From: Paraspadella gotoi
Lineage: Eukaryota > Chaetognatha
Direction of reading: 5' to 3'
DNA: 64,000 nt
NCBI GenBank assembly: GCA_051294375.1
Contig: CM119267.1
Location: 3,460,192-3,524,191, forward strand
A program made the translations under genes and the position numbers. Positions 37,801 to 48,623 of the stretch are shown one piece after another. The notes beneath the pieces are model-generated. The model made no database searches. It had not been told where the DNA came from and worked only from the letters and a program-made list of their open reading frames with translations. Numbering within the stretch: position 1 is the first letter of the stretch; every line of letters starts with the position of its first letter.

Positions 37801-39591
37801 ACTTCTGTCTGCAGATTCAGACTGGAGCAGAATTATTAGAAACGTCCGTTTCAATGAACCGAGAAATCTGCAGTCCTGGTTCATATTTTATCCGGGACAC
37901 TTGGACAAGAACGCGCATCAGTTTGCGCATAAATTAAAACAGGTTGGAAGAAAACCTGAAATGTTTATTCTAGTTTAAAATAATATGTAAAAAGTTAACC
38001 GACAGTACCATCGGGACACGCTGCACAAGTTTTATTCATCATTTTTACCTAGGCTTGTCAGGGTATGGGAATGACGGTTAACAACCCGGAAATGGTTTCG
38101 GTCGGCAACGATAAAACTGACTCTTATATAAAGGCTTTGAAAAATAAGGTAAGCAATTTAAATGAACCCAGTGCTTGGTCGAGTTAACCCAATGACGATT
38201 GATCGATTAATCCAAAAGGTGGATTCCGATCGAACCGACATGGTCGTTTGCGTATTTCCCAACAATCGGAAAGATCGCTACGACACTATCAAAAAGTTTG
38301 TCTGCGTCGATGTACCAGTTCCCTCGCAAATGGTCATCGGAAAAACCATCAGTAAGCCGGATTTGTTGCCGGCCGTCGCGACGAAAATTGCCATTCAGAT
38401 GAATTGCAAGCTCGGAGGTTCGATGATTTTGACCGTGAATCTTAATTCGTGAAAAAAAACCTACATTAATTCGTTGCCTTCAGGGGAAATTTGGAACGTG
38501 ATGATTCCCTTCAAAAAAACTGGTTCCCTCATGGTGGTGGGCGTGGACACGTACCACGATTGCGCCTCCAAAGGATTTCAAATCGGCGCCGTCGTCTCTT
38601 CCTACAACGAGACGCTCACGCGATGGTTTTCGCGTCACACGCGGCAAAAGAATCACCACGAATTCTGCCAGGTGAAAAAATTCTCACTTAGTTTTATACT
38701 TAATGACGTTAGGAATTTAGTTTCGCTTTTGGTTTCAACAGGGTTTGAAGGCAGCGATGGTCTCTTCCCTGCGTCATTTCCGGGCAGTCAACGGCGTTCT
38801 TCCCGAACGGGTGATGATCTACCGAGACGGAGTGGGCGATGGGCAATTGGACGTCGTGCGCGATCAAGAGATTCGATACATCACCGCCTCTTTTGATCAA
38901 ATCTCCTCAAATTATCGGCCCAAGTTGACCGGTGAGAGAACGACCGATTAGTTAATTTCCCATTTTTTTAAAAAGTCCAAATTATAAATTGTAACATATT
39001 TGTCGTTTTAGTAACATATTTGTAACATATTTGTAACATATTTGTCCTTTTAGTAACATATTTGTCGTTTTAGTGACGGTCGTGACACGACGAATACCCC
39101 AGAGATTCTTCCGTCAGTCCGATACCGGCTTTCTCAACCCGCTCGCTGGAACCGTCGTTGACAACAAACTTACCAAAATGGAATTCGCCGACTTCTACCT
39201 CGTCAGCCAAAGCGTTAATCAGGTGAGTCTTGGGCGAGTGCACGGGACGCTTATAAAGTCATCGATCTCTGCTCGAACTTTGATCTTTCGACAAGGGGAC
39301 TGTGACTCCCACCCACTACAATATCATCTGGGACGAGTCGGGTTTGAAGGCCGACCATCACCAAAGACTCGCCTACAAGCTCACTCATCTCTACTACAAT
39401 TGGGCCGGAACTATCAGGTTTTGATTCCTTAAACTATTTTCTTCTTGCATTCGGATAAACGTCTTTGAACTCGTTAATTTTCCAGGGTTCCCGCTCCATG
39501 TCAATACGCGCACAAATTGGCTTTTGTTATCGGACAATCCTTACACTCCTCACCTCATCAAGATTTATCACCGGTTTTATGGTATCTTTAA
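34808..39591 (+). CDS. PIWI: PIWI-clade Argonaute with intact slicer residues
   Basis: PIWI proteins bind piRNAs and silence transposons in germ and stem cells. Fifteen exons (34808-35764, 35842-36129, 36197-36352, 36426-36951, 37057-37284, 37355-37451, 37571-37725, 37815-37942, 38053-38148, 38219-38417, 38484-38671, 38742-38931, 39074-39222, 39296-39417, 39486-39591) give 1194 residues, long for the clade. The first ~350 residues are a low-complexity Ser/Pro-rich extension with [10 protein letters not shown] near the start, and exon 2 has [19 protein letters not shown]; both are candidate Tudor-binding sites for arginine methylation. The PAZ domain spans exons 4-6. The catalytic tetrad is Asp965 (VGVDTYHD), Glu986 (SYNETLTRW), Asp1035 (YRDGVGDG) and His1126 ([10 protein letters not shown]). 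The C-terminus [16 protein letters not shown] to WYL is typical. Intron 12 has duplicated acceptor sites. Confidence 0.95.
38991..39073 (+). repeat. Tandem TAACATATTTG units with duplicated 3' splice sites in PIWI intron 12
   Basis: About five copies of TAACATATTTG(T) are interspersed with three TTTTAG acceptor-like ends, at about 39011, 39053 and 39073. Only the last joins exon 13 in frame. Use of either earlier site would create a TAA within a few codons. Confidence 0.8.
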
Positions 39592-39808
39592 TTCAACTCG
39601 ATCTTGTCGATCTCATCCAAGATGAAGACTCTATTAAAATTATAACCGTAGATTTAGATAGCGTTGAGCATTGTTTTAGCATTCTTCTACCCAATATTTA
39701 TACGTTGTTTAGATTTGATAAATTTTTTTTAATCGAAAAGAAATTATGTTGTCATATGTATTTCGATTGTTTTCTTTTGGATTCTTCCTTTTTACGAAGT
39801 CGTACAAA

Positions 39809-42063
39809 ATGAGGTTCGTTTTATTTGCCGTCGTTCTCTCCGCATTTTCGGCGGTGAGGAGCGACACGCCGGCCAATTGTCATTTCGACGAAGTCGTCGG
39901 AAGCTGGACGTTCATGATCGGGGCCTCCCACGCGCCCGGCGCCGTCGAATGCAACGAGTCGACGCCGCTCGTGAACAAATATAAAGTGGAACTGGTTTAT
40001 CCCAACGTCGCCGTCGACGAATTTAACAACGTCGGATTTTGGACTCTGATCTACAATCAAGGGTTCGAATTGAGGATTGCGGGTGAGAATCTCAACCTTT
40101 TCTTTCTGTTAGATCAACATTAGAGCGTAGTGAAAGTTACGTATTAAAATTCTAAAAGTTAATTTTGAACAACGTACCACCAGTGAATACTAATTCGTAA
40201 AAAAAAATTTTATGTTTTGCAACTTTCGCAGTTGGCTATATTTATGTATAGTACTATCCTTATAAAATAGGCTTTTTTTAATTTTGATGGCAGAATCAAA
40301 TTCCTCGTCAAAAGTTGATAATGAAATAATTTTTAAAAATGATTTTTAAGTAAAAAAAACTATATTTAATATGGACAAATTTAATTTTCAGTTTTCCTCA
40401 CTTTTAAAATTTTAATTAAAGTTAAATTTATGATATTTACTACGCTTTAATCAATATATCCCGGATGTATATGTAACTAACTCCATAAGAAAAATACTCT
40501 TTTAAATCTTGAAAAAATATTTGCATATCGTTAAATCCTTCGACGAATGATAGTTATGCTCGAGCTTTGGGTCCGGGATTAGAAGGGGTCATTGCTTGTA
40601 GGTCGCATTCAAAATCGATTAAGTTCTCCGTTTACTCTTCCCTTTATTGAGCTGCTTTATTATTTCTTAGGCCGAACCTCTTTCAGTTTTTTCAAGTACA
40701 TAGACGTGGGACCGTACGTGTCCTCGTTTTGCGGTGAGCTTAGTCTGGGCTGGATTCACGACGTGGTAAACAAAAGAGCAAATTGATCGATGATATTACG
40801 TATCGCGATTTTTTGACGCTGTGATAAATTGGATTCTCGCGTTTGATAAATAGGTCGGTAAAAACTGGGCTTGTTTTCGGGCCAAAAAGCCTTCGGCCGT
40901 CGAACCTCGAACGGACTTTCATCCGCTGCTTCTTGACGAGAAGCGACTGAATCAATTTCGTGTGACTGACGAGGACAAATTGATTCGCCAGATAAACAGG
41001 TAGTTCCGTGATTTGCTCAAACAATTTTTATATACATAATACATATTACAATTATAAGTATAAGTAATTAAGTATTTATGTATATAAGTATGTATATAAA
41101 TGTGTTTTACAATAATTACACCAGCGCTCAATCTTCTTGGCAAGCCGGGCCTTCGGTGTTAAACGACGACGGGCTTTTCTCCTCGCATCTCCAAAGAGCC
41201 GGAGGCCGATTTTCCTCTCTACTTTGGCGCCCAAAACCTGGACCGATTTCGCCGGAGATCGCGAAAGCGGCGAAGGCGCTTCCCTCTAAATGGGATTGGA
41301 GAAACATGAACGGAAAGAATTTCATTTCGCCGATTAGAAATCAAGGTCGATTCATTTTAGTTGAGCTTTCATCGTCCTTCAAATTTTAAATTGATTGATT
41401 TTCTTCCCAGGCCACTGCGGCTCTTGCTACGCATTCGCCTCAATGGCGATGCTGGAGGCGCGCGTTCGCGTCCTCACAAACACCACCTCTACTCCCGTCT
41501 TCTCGCCGCAGGACATCGTCGAATGCTCTACTTATTCGCAAGGTTGCCGCGGTGGGTTTCCCTACCTGGTGGCCGGTCGCTACGGCCAAGATTTTGGCGT
41601 GGTAGCCGAATCGTGCAACCCTTACCTCGGCCGCGACGGAGCATGCAGCACCCCTTCCGATTGCCGGCGCTTCTACACTTCGTCTTACCGCTACGTGGGC
41701 GGTTACTACGGCGCCTGCAACGAGGCGGAAATGCGAATCGCCCTGGTCGAACGCGGTCCTTTCGCCGTCTCCATCATGGTTTATCCAGATCTCCGCTTGT
41801 ATCACGCCGGAATCTATCATCACGTCGAGACGAGTCACGACGCGCTCGCCGCCGCCGCCGGATTCGATCCATTTCAAGTCACCAATCACGTCGTCCTCAT
41901 CGTCGGCTACGGGACGGAACCCCAAACCGGCCAAGACTTTTGGATCGTCAAAAATTCCTGGGGCGAAGAGTGGGGAGAGAAGGGGTTCTTTCGAATTCGC
42001 CGCGGCTCCGACGAATGCTCACTCGAAAGCATGGCCGTCGAGGCTGATCCTGTCCTCTTTTGA
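39809..42063 (+). CDS. CTSC: Cathepsin C / dipeptidyl peptidase I
   Basis: A lysosomal papain-family cysteine protease that removes N-terminal dipeptides and activates granule serine proteases in vertebrates. Five exons (39809-40082, 40671-40765, 40854-40999, 41125-41345, 41411-42063) give 462 residues, essentially the human length (463). A signal peptide is evident ([18 protein letters not shown]). The exclusion domain, unique to this enzyme, begins [17 protein letters not shown] and includes [15 protein letters not shown]. The mature protease starts near [12 protein letters not shown]. Active-site residues: Gln in RNQG, Cys251 in [10 protein letters not shown], His in [11 protein letters not shown] and Asn in [10 protein letters not shown]. 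The heavy/light chain region is complete. Intron 1 is 588 bp and AT-rich without other features. Confidence 0.97.
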
Positions 42064-42290
42064 ATGGGCTAAAAGTTTTTTTTTTTACCAAAAAACAAAT
42101 TCTACGCAGTAGAGTCACCGAACAAATTTGTTTTCCCCCCCCTCAACAATCGACTACTTTTATATCTTGTGATCTCTTTCTTCTACCTTGTTTGACTGTG
42201 ATATGTTTTCTCTTTAATTATGATTATGATTGGTTTTATCCCGATCCAATTTATAGCGATCGAGATGTTCGAGCTCATGATGGACACGAT

Positions 42291-43889
42291 ATGAGATTGG
42301 AATCGGCCTTCGACGCCATGAGCGCCGCAAATGAGGAAGCCGAAGACGATGCCGAGGGTGGTAGCGATGAAGGGCGCTCCGCCGGTTCGTCGCCGCCTCC
42401 GCAGGGGGACGACAAAGGAATTGACTCGCGAATCGAAGACGAAGCAATTTGCAAGATCTCAACCACCGCGGACTCGGCGCATTACGTTTTACACGCTCAT
42501 AATAGTAACTGGTCCGCGACCGAAGAATACGGCCTGGTCGCCGCCTGCGCTTCCCCGCTCGCTTCGCTATCGTCTTCTCCCGGTGCTCTGGACTCTGCTC
42601 AAGGCGATGAGACGGTTTCAGACTCGCCTTCGATAAACGATCCTCCGACGTCGAAACCGACGCGTCTTTCCGAGTCTCTCTGCTGCATTTCCCCCTCGCC
42701 CCCTCTTTCTCCCACCTCGTCCTTCATGGATCGCGCGGAGCGGAAGGCCTTCGATTTTGACGAGGTCGTCGACGTCGTAGGGAGCGCTACTTCCTCCGAC
42801 TCCATCGTCCCTCGATTCGGCGACGACGTCATCTTTCCGGACGATCTGTCTCCCCTGCAGCATCCGAATCCATACCCAATTCCTCACCCCGAATCTCCGG
42901 AGAGTTCCGAGTTTCTGCCGCGACCTCCGGAAGAAATTGCTGAAGACACTTTCGGCGCGGCCCTTTGTGGTCGAGTCGACGAATCATCCGAGGATGATGC
43001 CATGCCTCCGCTCGCCCGGACTCCCTCGGTCACTCCGGACTCTTCGCCTCGACCGAGCTTCACCACTCCCACCAATCAGCAGACTCCTTCGCGAAATCAC
43101 GATTACATTCTCAAGTTTCTATTGGTCGGCGATTCCGACGTAGGAAAGGACGAAATCCTCAACTGCTTGAGCGAGGAAGTGAGCGAGACACCCTACGCGC
43201 TCTTGTGCAATTACAAGACAACAACGATACTCATTGACGGCAAACGGGTCAAGTTGCAATTGTGGGACACCTCCGGTCAGGGACGATTCTGCACCATTCT
43301 TCGCTCCTACTCGCGAGGGGCCCAGGGCATTCTTCTCGTCTACGACATCACCAACAAGTGGTCCTTCGATGGGATTGACCGGTGGTTGAAGGAGGTGGAT
43401 GAGCACGCGCCCGGCGTCCCCAAGATCCTCGTCGGTAACCGTCTGCACCTCGCATATAAACGGCGCGTATGCGAGACGCTCGCCGAGAACTACGCCCGCA
43501 AGAACGACATGGCGTTTTTCGAGGTTTCGCCCTTATGCGACTTCAACATTGTCGAATCTTTCGCCGAACTCAGCCGCGTAGCCCTCCAGCGGAACGGCAT
43601 GGCGAGGCTGCTCAAGTCTGACGCCGTGCTCTCCCTGCAGGAGATTGCTATCAAGGCCATCGTCGCTAGGACGACCGTGTACTCGATCGATCAACTTCCG
43701 CTGCCGGGCACGCTCAAGCAAACTCTCAAAAGCTACTCCATAGACAATCGCTGCAATCAGAACATGCGCCGCTACCTGGCCGGGCCTTACGCCGAGAAGC
43801 TGACTAAAAAAAGTCCCAAGCCTTTGAACCCTTCGGTCGCCTCTCCCCATCGAGGTCTCGCCCGTATCAACTCCTGTTGTATCTCTTGA
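42291..43889 (+). CDS. RAB40: RAB40-family GTPase with SOCS-type C-terminal region and a long N-terminal extension
   Basis: RAB40 proteins combine a Rab-like GTPase with a SOCS box that recruits an Elongin B/C-Cullin 5 ubiquitin ligase. The open frame from the ATG at 42291 gives 532 residues, far more than the ~280 of human RAB40C. The GTPase part begins near HDYILKFLLVGDSDVGKDEI (about 43098). Family signatures are DYKTTTIL-like NYKTTTILIDGKRVKLQLWD, TSGQGRFCTILRSYSRGAQG and EVDEHAPGVPKILVGNRLHL. The SOCS-like part includes LSLQEIAIKAIV and LPLPGTLKQTLKSYS. It ends CCIS, a possible prenylation site. The P-loop has Asp after Gly-Lys where ordinary Ras proteins have Ser/Thr. The first ~265 residues are Ser/Pro/acidic and low complexity; the true start could be later or in an upstream exon. 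Confidence 0.88.
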   Translation: MRLESAFDAMSAANEEAEDDAEGGSDEGRSAGSSPPPQGDDKGIDSRIEDEAICKISTTADSAHYVLHAHNSNWSATEEYGLVAACASPLASLSSSPGALDSAQGDETVSDSPSINDPPTSKPTRLSESLCCISPSPPLSPTSSFMDRAERKAFDFDEVVDVVGSATSSDSIVPRFGDDVIFPDDLSPLQHPNPYPIPHPESPESSEFLPRPPEEIAEDTFGAALCGRVDESSEDDAMPPLARTPSVTPDSSPRPSFTTPTNQQTPSRNHDYILKFLLVGDSDVGKDEILNCLSEEVSETPYALLCNYKTTTILIDGKRVKLQLWDTSGQGRFCTILRSYSRGAQGILLVYDITNKWSFDGIDRWLKEVDEHAPGVPKILVGNRLHLAYKRRVCETLAENYARKNDMAFFEVSPLCDFNIVESFAELSRVALQRNGMARLLKSDAVLSLQEIAIKAIVARTTVYSIDQLPLPGTLKQTLKSYSIDNRCNQNMRRYLAGPYAEKLTKKSPKPLNPSVASPHRGLARINSCCIS

Positions 43890-44783
43890 CTCTTGGGAGC
43901 GGGAGGGGGGAGATGATAAAGTTAATCGTACAATGTTATTCCAACTTATACGTTTTTCGCTTCTCCCGGACCCAGGACGAGATCCGAGAGAACAAATAAC
44001 TACAAATCGTGCTATAATATTCAATTTGAAAATGCTTTTTTCGGTCTAGTCGGGGGCATTTTAATTTAAATTAAATGCAATCTCTTTATCGTGAGATTTC
44101 AAGTTTACTTTTCCAGCATGGAACGTTTTCATGTTCTTGATGAAGTGTGATCAAATCATAGATTTTCATACGATAGTGGGTAATGTGCAATTAGGTTTTG
44201 GTCAGATATAAGGGAAAATTTTTTCAACTTTCTTCTTTGCAATTTATGATCTGTGCAGTTGAAAATAATCTAAAACGGTTCGCTAGTCAGTTGTACGCGA
44301 ATTTTTATCTCCGTCCTTCGCCCTATTTCAATTTTATCGCTTTTTTATCTTAGAAATAATAAGAATTTGTCGAAAAATTGACTTTATGAGGGCGAAATAG
44401 CATAAAATTGAAAGACGTTTGCTTATCACGAAGACGGAGTTTGTTCTTGGCTCAATTTATTTTTCATATTCGCCCATTCCCCTCGCTGTGTAGACTGAAG
44501 TAACTCGTTCGACTTTATTAAAATCTTTAATCGATTTTTTTTGTTTTGGGAAACCTCTTTAACATTGAATATCAATGTCATTAATCTCAATTTAAATGTT
44601 TCCGAAGTCTGGGTGGTCCTCCGGGACAAAATTTTGTGAATGAAAAAAATACTACAGTTAACTTACGAACCCATTTTAAACTTCGTATTTCGACAAATTT
44701 ATTCGCTCGTCTTATTTTTTTTTTCTTTTTGCTACCTACAGTTCGTTTTTGTTTCCAACCCAAGTTCGGCTCCATTCGCCGCG
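43890..44783. other. RAB40-SLC2A intergenic region, no gene seen
   Basis: This is 894 bp of AT-rich sequence. A long pyrimidine tract ending CTACCTACAG (about 44741) lies 43 bases before the transporter start and looks like a 3' splice site for a leader exon. No convincing open frame is present on either strand. Confidence 0.6.
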
Positions 44784-47231
44784 ATGGGTTCGCCCGGGGA
44801 AAACCCCGGACAGGACCGGCTGACGCCTTACCTGTGCTTCTGCAGCTTCGTTTCGGTGATTGGAAGTTCCTTACTTTACGGCTACAACGTGGGCGACCTC
44901 AACACTCCAGCATTGATCATAAACGAGACCTTCTACATGCCGGTCTACGCATCTCGCGCGGGTCTCAACGTGAGCGACGCCGGGACGGACATCGGCGACT
45001 TGACGGTGGCGCTCTGGCAGCTAACCATCGCTCTATTCGTCGCCGGCGGAGCCGTCGGCTCTCTCGGTTCCAGCTGGATCTGCGAGACGTTCGGCCGTCG
45101 AACCGGCAACGCCATCAATCAAATTCCAGCCATTCTTTGCGGCGCTTTCAGCTTCGGCGCCAAGTATGCCGCAGCGCCAGAATTGCTCATGGTCGGCCGA
45201 TTTCTGGTCGGTCTTACCGCCGGCGCCGGTTGTACTTACGTCCCAGTGTATTTGACGGAAGTGGCGCCGACCAAGTATCGCGGCGCCTTGGGAACGCTGC
45301 ATCAATTGGCCATAACCACCGGCATCCTCTTAGCTCAAGTTCTCTCGCTGCCGGGCATCTGGGGCAATGGGGAAAGCTGGCAAATACTCGTCGGATTCGT
45401 TCTGGTTCCCGCGCTCTTCTCTCTGGTTTTGTTACCGTTTTGCGTCGAGAGTCCGAGGTGGGTCAGGACATTGGCGAGAAGTAAAATTAATTTATATGTA
45501 GTTTGAAATTGGTGCAAATAATATCAAAAATATCCATTCATTCAATAAATAATCTATCTTGTGTTGCCCCTGACTTAGAACAGGATATGGTGGGTTAATA
45601 CCATAGCAGGACCCTGCAAGCTTTCAATTAAGACTTTCTCTCAGTCTACGTCTCCGATCCTGACATCCCCCCGATTCCAGGTTTCTCTATCTGAAAAAGA
45701 ACGACCCCGAGTCGGCGCGCAACGCACTGCGTCGCCTCCGCGGTGTCGAGGATGTGGAGGCGGAGATGGAGGAGATGCGCTTGGAGAAGCTCAAAGATGA
45801 GCAGTCCACCGCCGAGAGATACACCTTTGGCATGCTCTTCGCTAACCGAGCCAATTACCTCCCGCTCGTGGCCACCTGTGCAATGCAGGTCTTGCAGCAA
45901 TGGAGCGGCATCAACGCCATCATGTTTTACTCGGCCTTAATATTCCAGGACGCCGGTGAGACGATTCCGTGAAAAATACATTTGTTGTGCTCAAAGAAAT
46001 GTTAAAATTTTTTACTAATGAATAATTATTCAGAGTATCTCAATCGTACTGACACTTTACAAATGAATACAGTGAATCAGTAAAGTTATAAAAAATGCAT
46101 TTACTGTACTCGTTGGAACCATATGTTCTTACAGTTTTACATGTCTTTATTTTTAAAATAAAACGATTATATTATATATTATTAGCACTCAACGCAAATG
46201 TCGCTTGAGACACTCTGTAACTCGACTTGATAATTATGTATCTGAAATTGGTACAACCAATGTAAAAATTATCCATTCATTTAATCTTCAGGAGTCGAGA
46301 CGGATCAAGTTCCTAACGCCGTCGTCGGCACCGGAGTCGTCAACGTTTTGACGACCATCTTGGCGGTTTTCGTCATCGAGCGCACCGGACGTCGCCCGCT
46401 GATTCTGATCCCTTGCCTCATCATCACCTTCATCTATTTCTTGTTGACCGTTTGTCTCACAATTAAAGAAAAATATTTGGGCCACATCAAAGAAATTCGG
46501 GGTCAGAGCCAGGCACCGAGCACCTATTCGCTGCAAGAATTTAAAGATTATCTCAATTGTACAGGTGAAGTTTTTAGCGCCGAGCCAAGGAATAAAAATG
46601 ATGATTCGAATGTCGTAGTTGTTTTACCGTTCCCTTTTTTTTTAGTTTAATTTCTTAATCAAACATAATATTTTCAATCTTTCAGAAACCCCTGGCGTCG
46701 ACTGCGAGTCGATCGCGCACGACGAACTCGTCTGCTACGCGATGGCGATGGTCACCATCGTCTGCATCATCATCTACATCATCTCCTTCGCCATAGGACT
46801 CGGCCCAATTCCAATGTACATCACTTCGGAGATGTTCCGCCAGGCTCCTCGCACGGCCGCCTGCGCCATCGCGCAGGGTATTAATTGGGCCTGCAATCTC
46901 ATCCTGGCGCAGACTTTCATGTACCTTCAAGGTATTTTTCTCATCCAAGCAAAAATATCATTCGAAACTTGGGGAAAGATTCTAATTCCTCGTACCATCG
47001 TTCACCCTCGCAGGTTCACTGGGCTCATTCACATTTCTTCCTTTCTTGGCGGTGGTCGCCGCCGTCGGTCTTTTTGTCTTCGTACGCGTCCCCGAAACGA
47101 AGGGTCGATCCTTTGACCAAATCGCGCGCATACTGGAGAGTCGCGTCCCCGCCTACCGCGTCCGCGAGGGCGACTACGCCGACGACGACGCCAAGGGGGC
47201 CGACGACCAAGAGTTGGAGACTTTCACCTGA
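44784..47231 (+). CDS. Facilitative sugar transporter, SLC2A (GLUT) family
   Basis: A 12-helix major facilitator that moves hexoses or related polyols across the plasma membrane. Five exons (44784-45457, 45681-45955, 46292-46564, 46686-46931, 47014-47231) give 561 residues. Family motifs: GRRTGNAINQ after helix 2, GRFLVGLTAGAGCTYVPVYL with EVAPTKYRGALGTLHQL after helix 4, VESPRFLYL before the central loop, QVLQQWSGINAIMFYS in helix 7, ERTGRRPL, GLGPIPMYITSEMF in helix 10 and RVPETKGRSF after helix 12. An extra loop of about 45 residues rich in polar residues (exons 3/4) follows helix 9 and includes a possible glycosylation site. The substrate and class cannot be fixed from this. Introns 1 and 2 contain copies D and E of the dispersed repeat. 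Confidence 0.9.
45503..45646 (-). repeat. Dispersed repeat, copy D (SLC2A intron 1)
   Basis: This is the reverse complement of the family. It begins TGAAATTGGTGCAA, contains ATCCATTCATTCAATAAAT and GCCCCTGACTT, and ends ACCCTGCAAGCTTTCAATTA followed by AGACTTTCTCTCAGTCT. Confidence 0.78.
46242..46286 (-). repeat. Dispersed repeat fragment, copy E (SLC2A intron 2)
   Basis: A truncated copy begins TGAAATTGGTACAACCAA and runs to ATTATCCATTCATTTAAT. It ends directly at the exon 3 acceptor (CTTCAG, ending 46291), so the intron's 3' end is repeat-derived. Confidence 0.65.
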
Positions 47232-48623
47232 AGGATTTCTCTCATCCTTTTGGAGGAGGGAGGAGGGAAGGGGAGGTTTAGGGGCTTTGTGCTGCTTTTA
47301 CTCAAGTACTCATTATAGTGACTTTCGTTTCAGTCTCGAGTTTGTGTACAGAAGGCTTCATATTATAAAACTACCCGATCGAATTTCATGAAATTTTACA
47401 TTTAGAGTTCGAATGACAATATAAATGGAACTATCGAGGCGAATTTTGATATTTGATATTTTGATAGTTTTCTCGGAAAGTGTTCTGGTCACAAAAAACG
47501 GGTACCTCATTTTATATTATGAAGCCTTCTGTATTACTGGCAATATTTGTTTTATGAATTTACTAGCACATTTGAACATAAGTCGTGCCAAATTTTATTT
47601 CGTTTCTTTTTAAATTTTTGACCGCTATGGCCAACAACGAACATATGAAAGTCCGTTTGTTGGTTGTAATCTTACTTGGCTTTGATATTTTCAAAGATTA
47701 TATTTTTGTCTGTGATTATCGACCTGATAATTTTCGTGGGGCTTGTACAGTGCAAAAATTGTATATTTATTTTTACATAAAAGTACAATGTGCTAATTAT
47801 TCTTTTTACCATGTCTTATAATGAGAATTTTACTTAATAGCTTTAACGATTAATTCTTAAATTTCTGTCCAAATATAAAATGCCACTACTTTTTAAAATT
47901 ATAGTTAAAACTTAAATAACATTACACGATTTTTAATATTCAATTCATTTAAGTCTTAAGATATCAGTTTAAATATAAAATTAACCTCAGCCTAATAATA
48001 GTACAGAAAATGCGATACTCTTTGAACCATAATGACCTCTCAAGCCAATTCGATCAAAAATTGACAAAATTAATTCATTTTAATTTTTCTTCAAGCCGGT
48101 TTTAAAACCGGGAAGTAGCAATATGCTTTTTATGCTTTATTTGCCAACGGTGTTAGTGTATATAATCACTCCCCTCGTTTGTCATGTGGTGCTTTTTTTA
48201 GTAGTTTTATTTTAAGAGGATTTATGCTTTTAAGAAATACATAATCATCCAGAGTAATTTTTTCCTAGTCCTGTTTATTTTCTTTTAGTACCTTCGAAAC
48301 TTATACTATCTACTTTTTTTTAGAAAGCATTTTATTCATATATCCAAGAAAATTTGTAACTACATTGTTCTCACTGTTCTCCAGAGTAATTTGGGCTCAA
48401 CTGATACATATACAGATTATACGTTACAACTTACATATTGTGACGATTCTCCTTTTATTTTGCCAGTGTCAGTAACCCTCGTAGTTTTTGCTCAATTTGT
48501 TAGCATTGTGAGTCTTCCATTTGTTGTTTACAAATAAAATTCTTTTTTCGTCCTCGCCAAAAATACAGCTTCATTTATCCCTTGAGACTCGTTTGTCGTA
48601 GTTGATCGGAAAAAAAAAGGATA
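47232..48623. other. SLC2A-RAP1 intergenic region (1.4 kb)
   Basis: AT-rich non-coding sequence. It includes a 183 bp inverted-repeat element at 47349-47531 (listed separately). The rest, about 47550-48560, holds no coding-like open frame on either strand and no recognised RNA gene. Confidence 0.6.
47349..47531. mobile_element. Short inverted-repeat element with TA flanks (MITE-like)
   Basis: Arms of 22 bp at 47349-47370 (CAGAAGGCTTCATATTATA...) and 47510-47531 (...ATATTATGAAGCCTTCTG) are reverse complements with one mismatch. Both ends are flanked by TA (47347-47348 and 47532-47533), as expected for a Tc1/mariner-type target duplication. The 139 bp interior has no coding capacity. It could alternatively be a transcribed hairpin. 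Confidence 0.6.

Noticed and set aside
42060-42290. RAB40 frame extended upstream to 42060
   Set aside because: The frame is open but starts without an ATG, is hydrophobic and AT-rich, and overlaps the CTSC stop. The ATG at 42291 is the first credible start.
44300-44420. Inverted-repeat blocks around GGGCGAAATAG / ATTTCAATTTTAT
   Set aside because: The matching blocks are out of order and do not form continuous arms, so the support is too weak.
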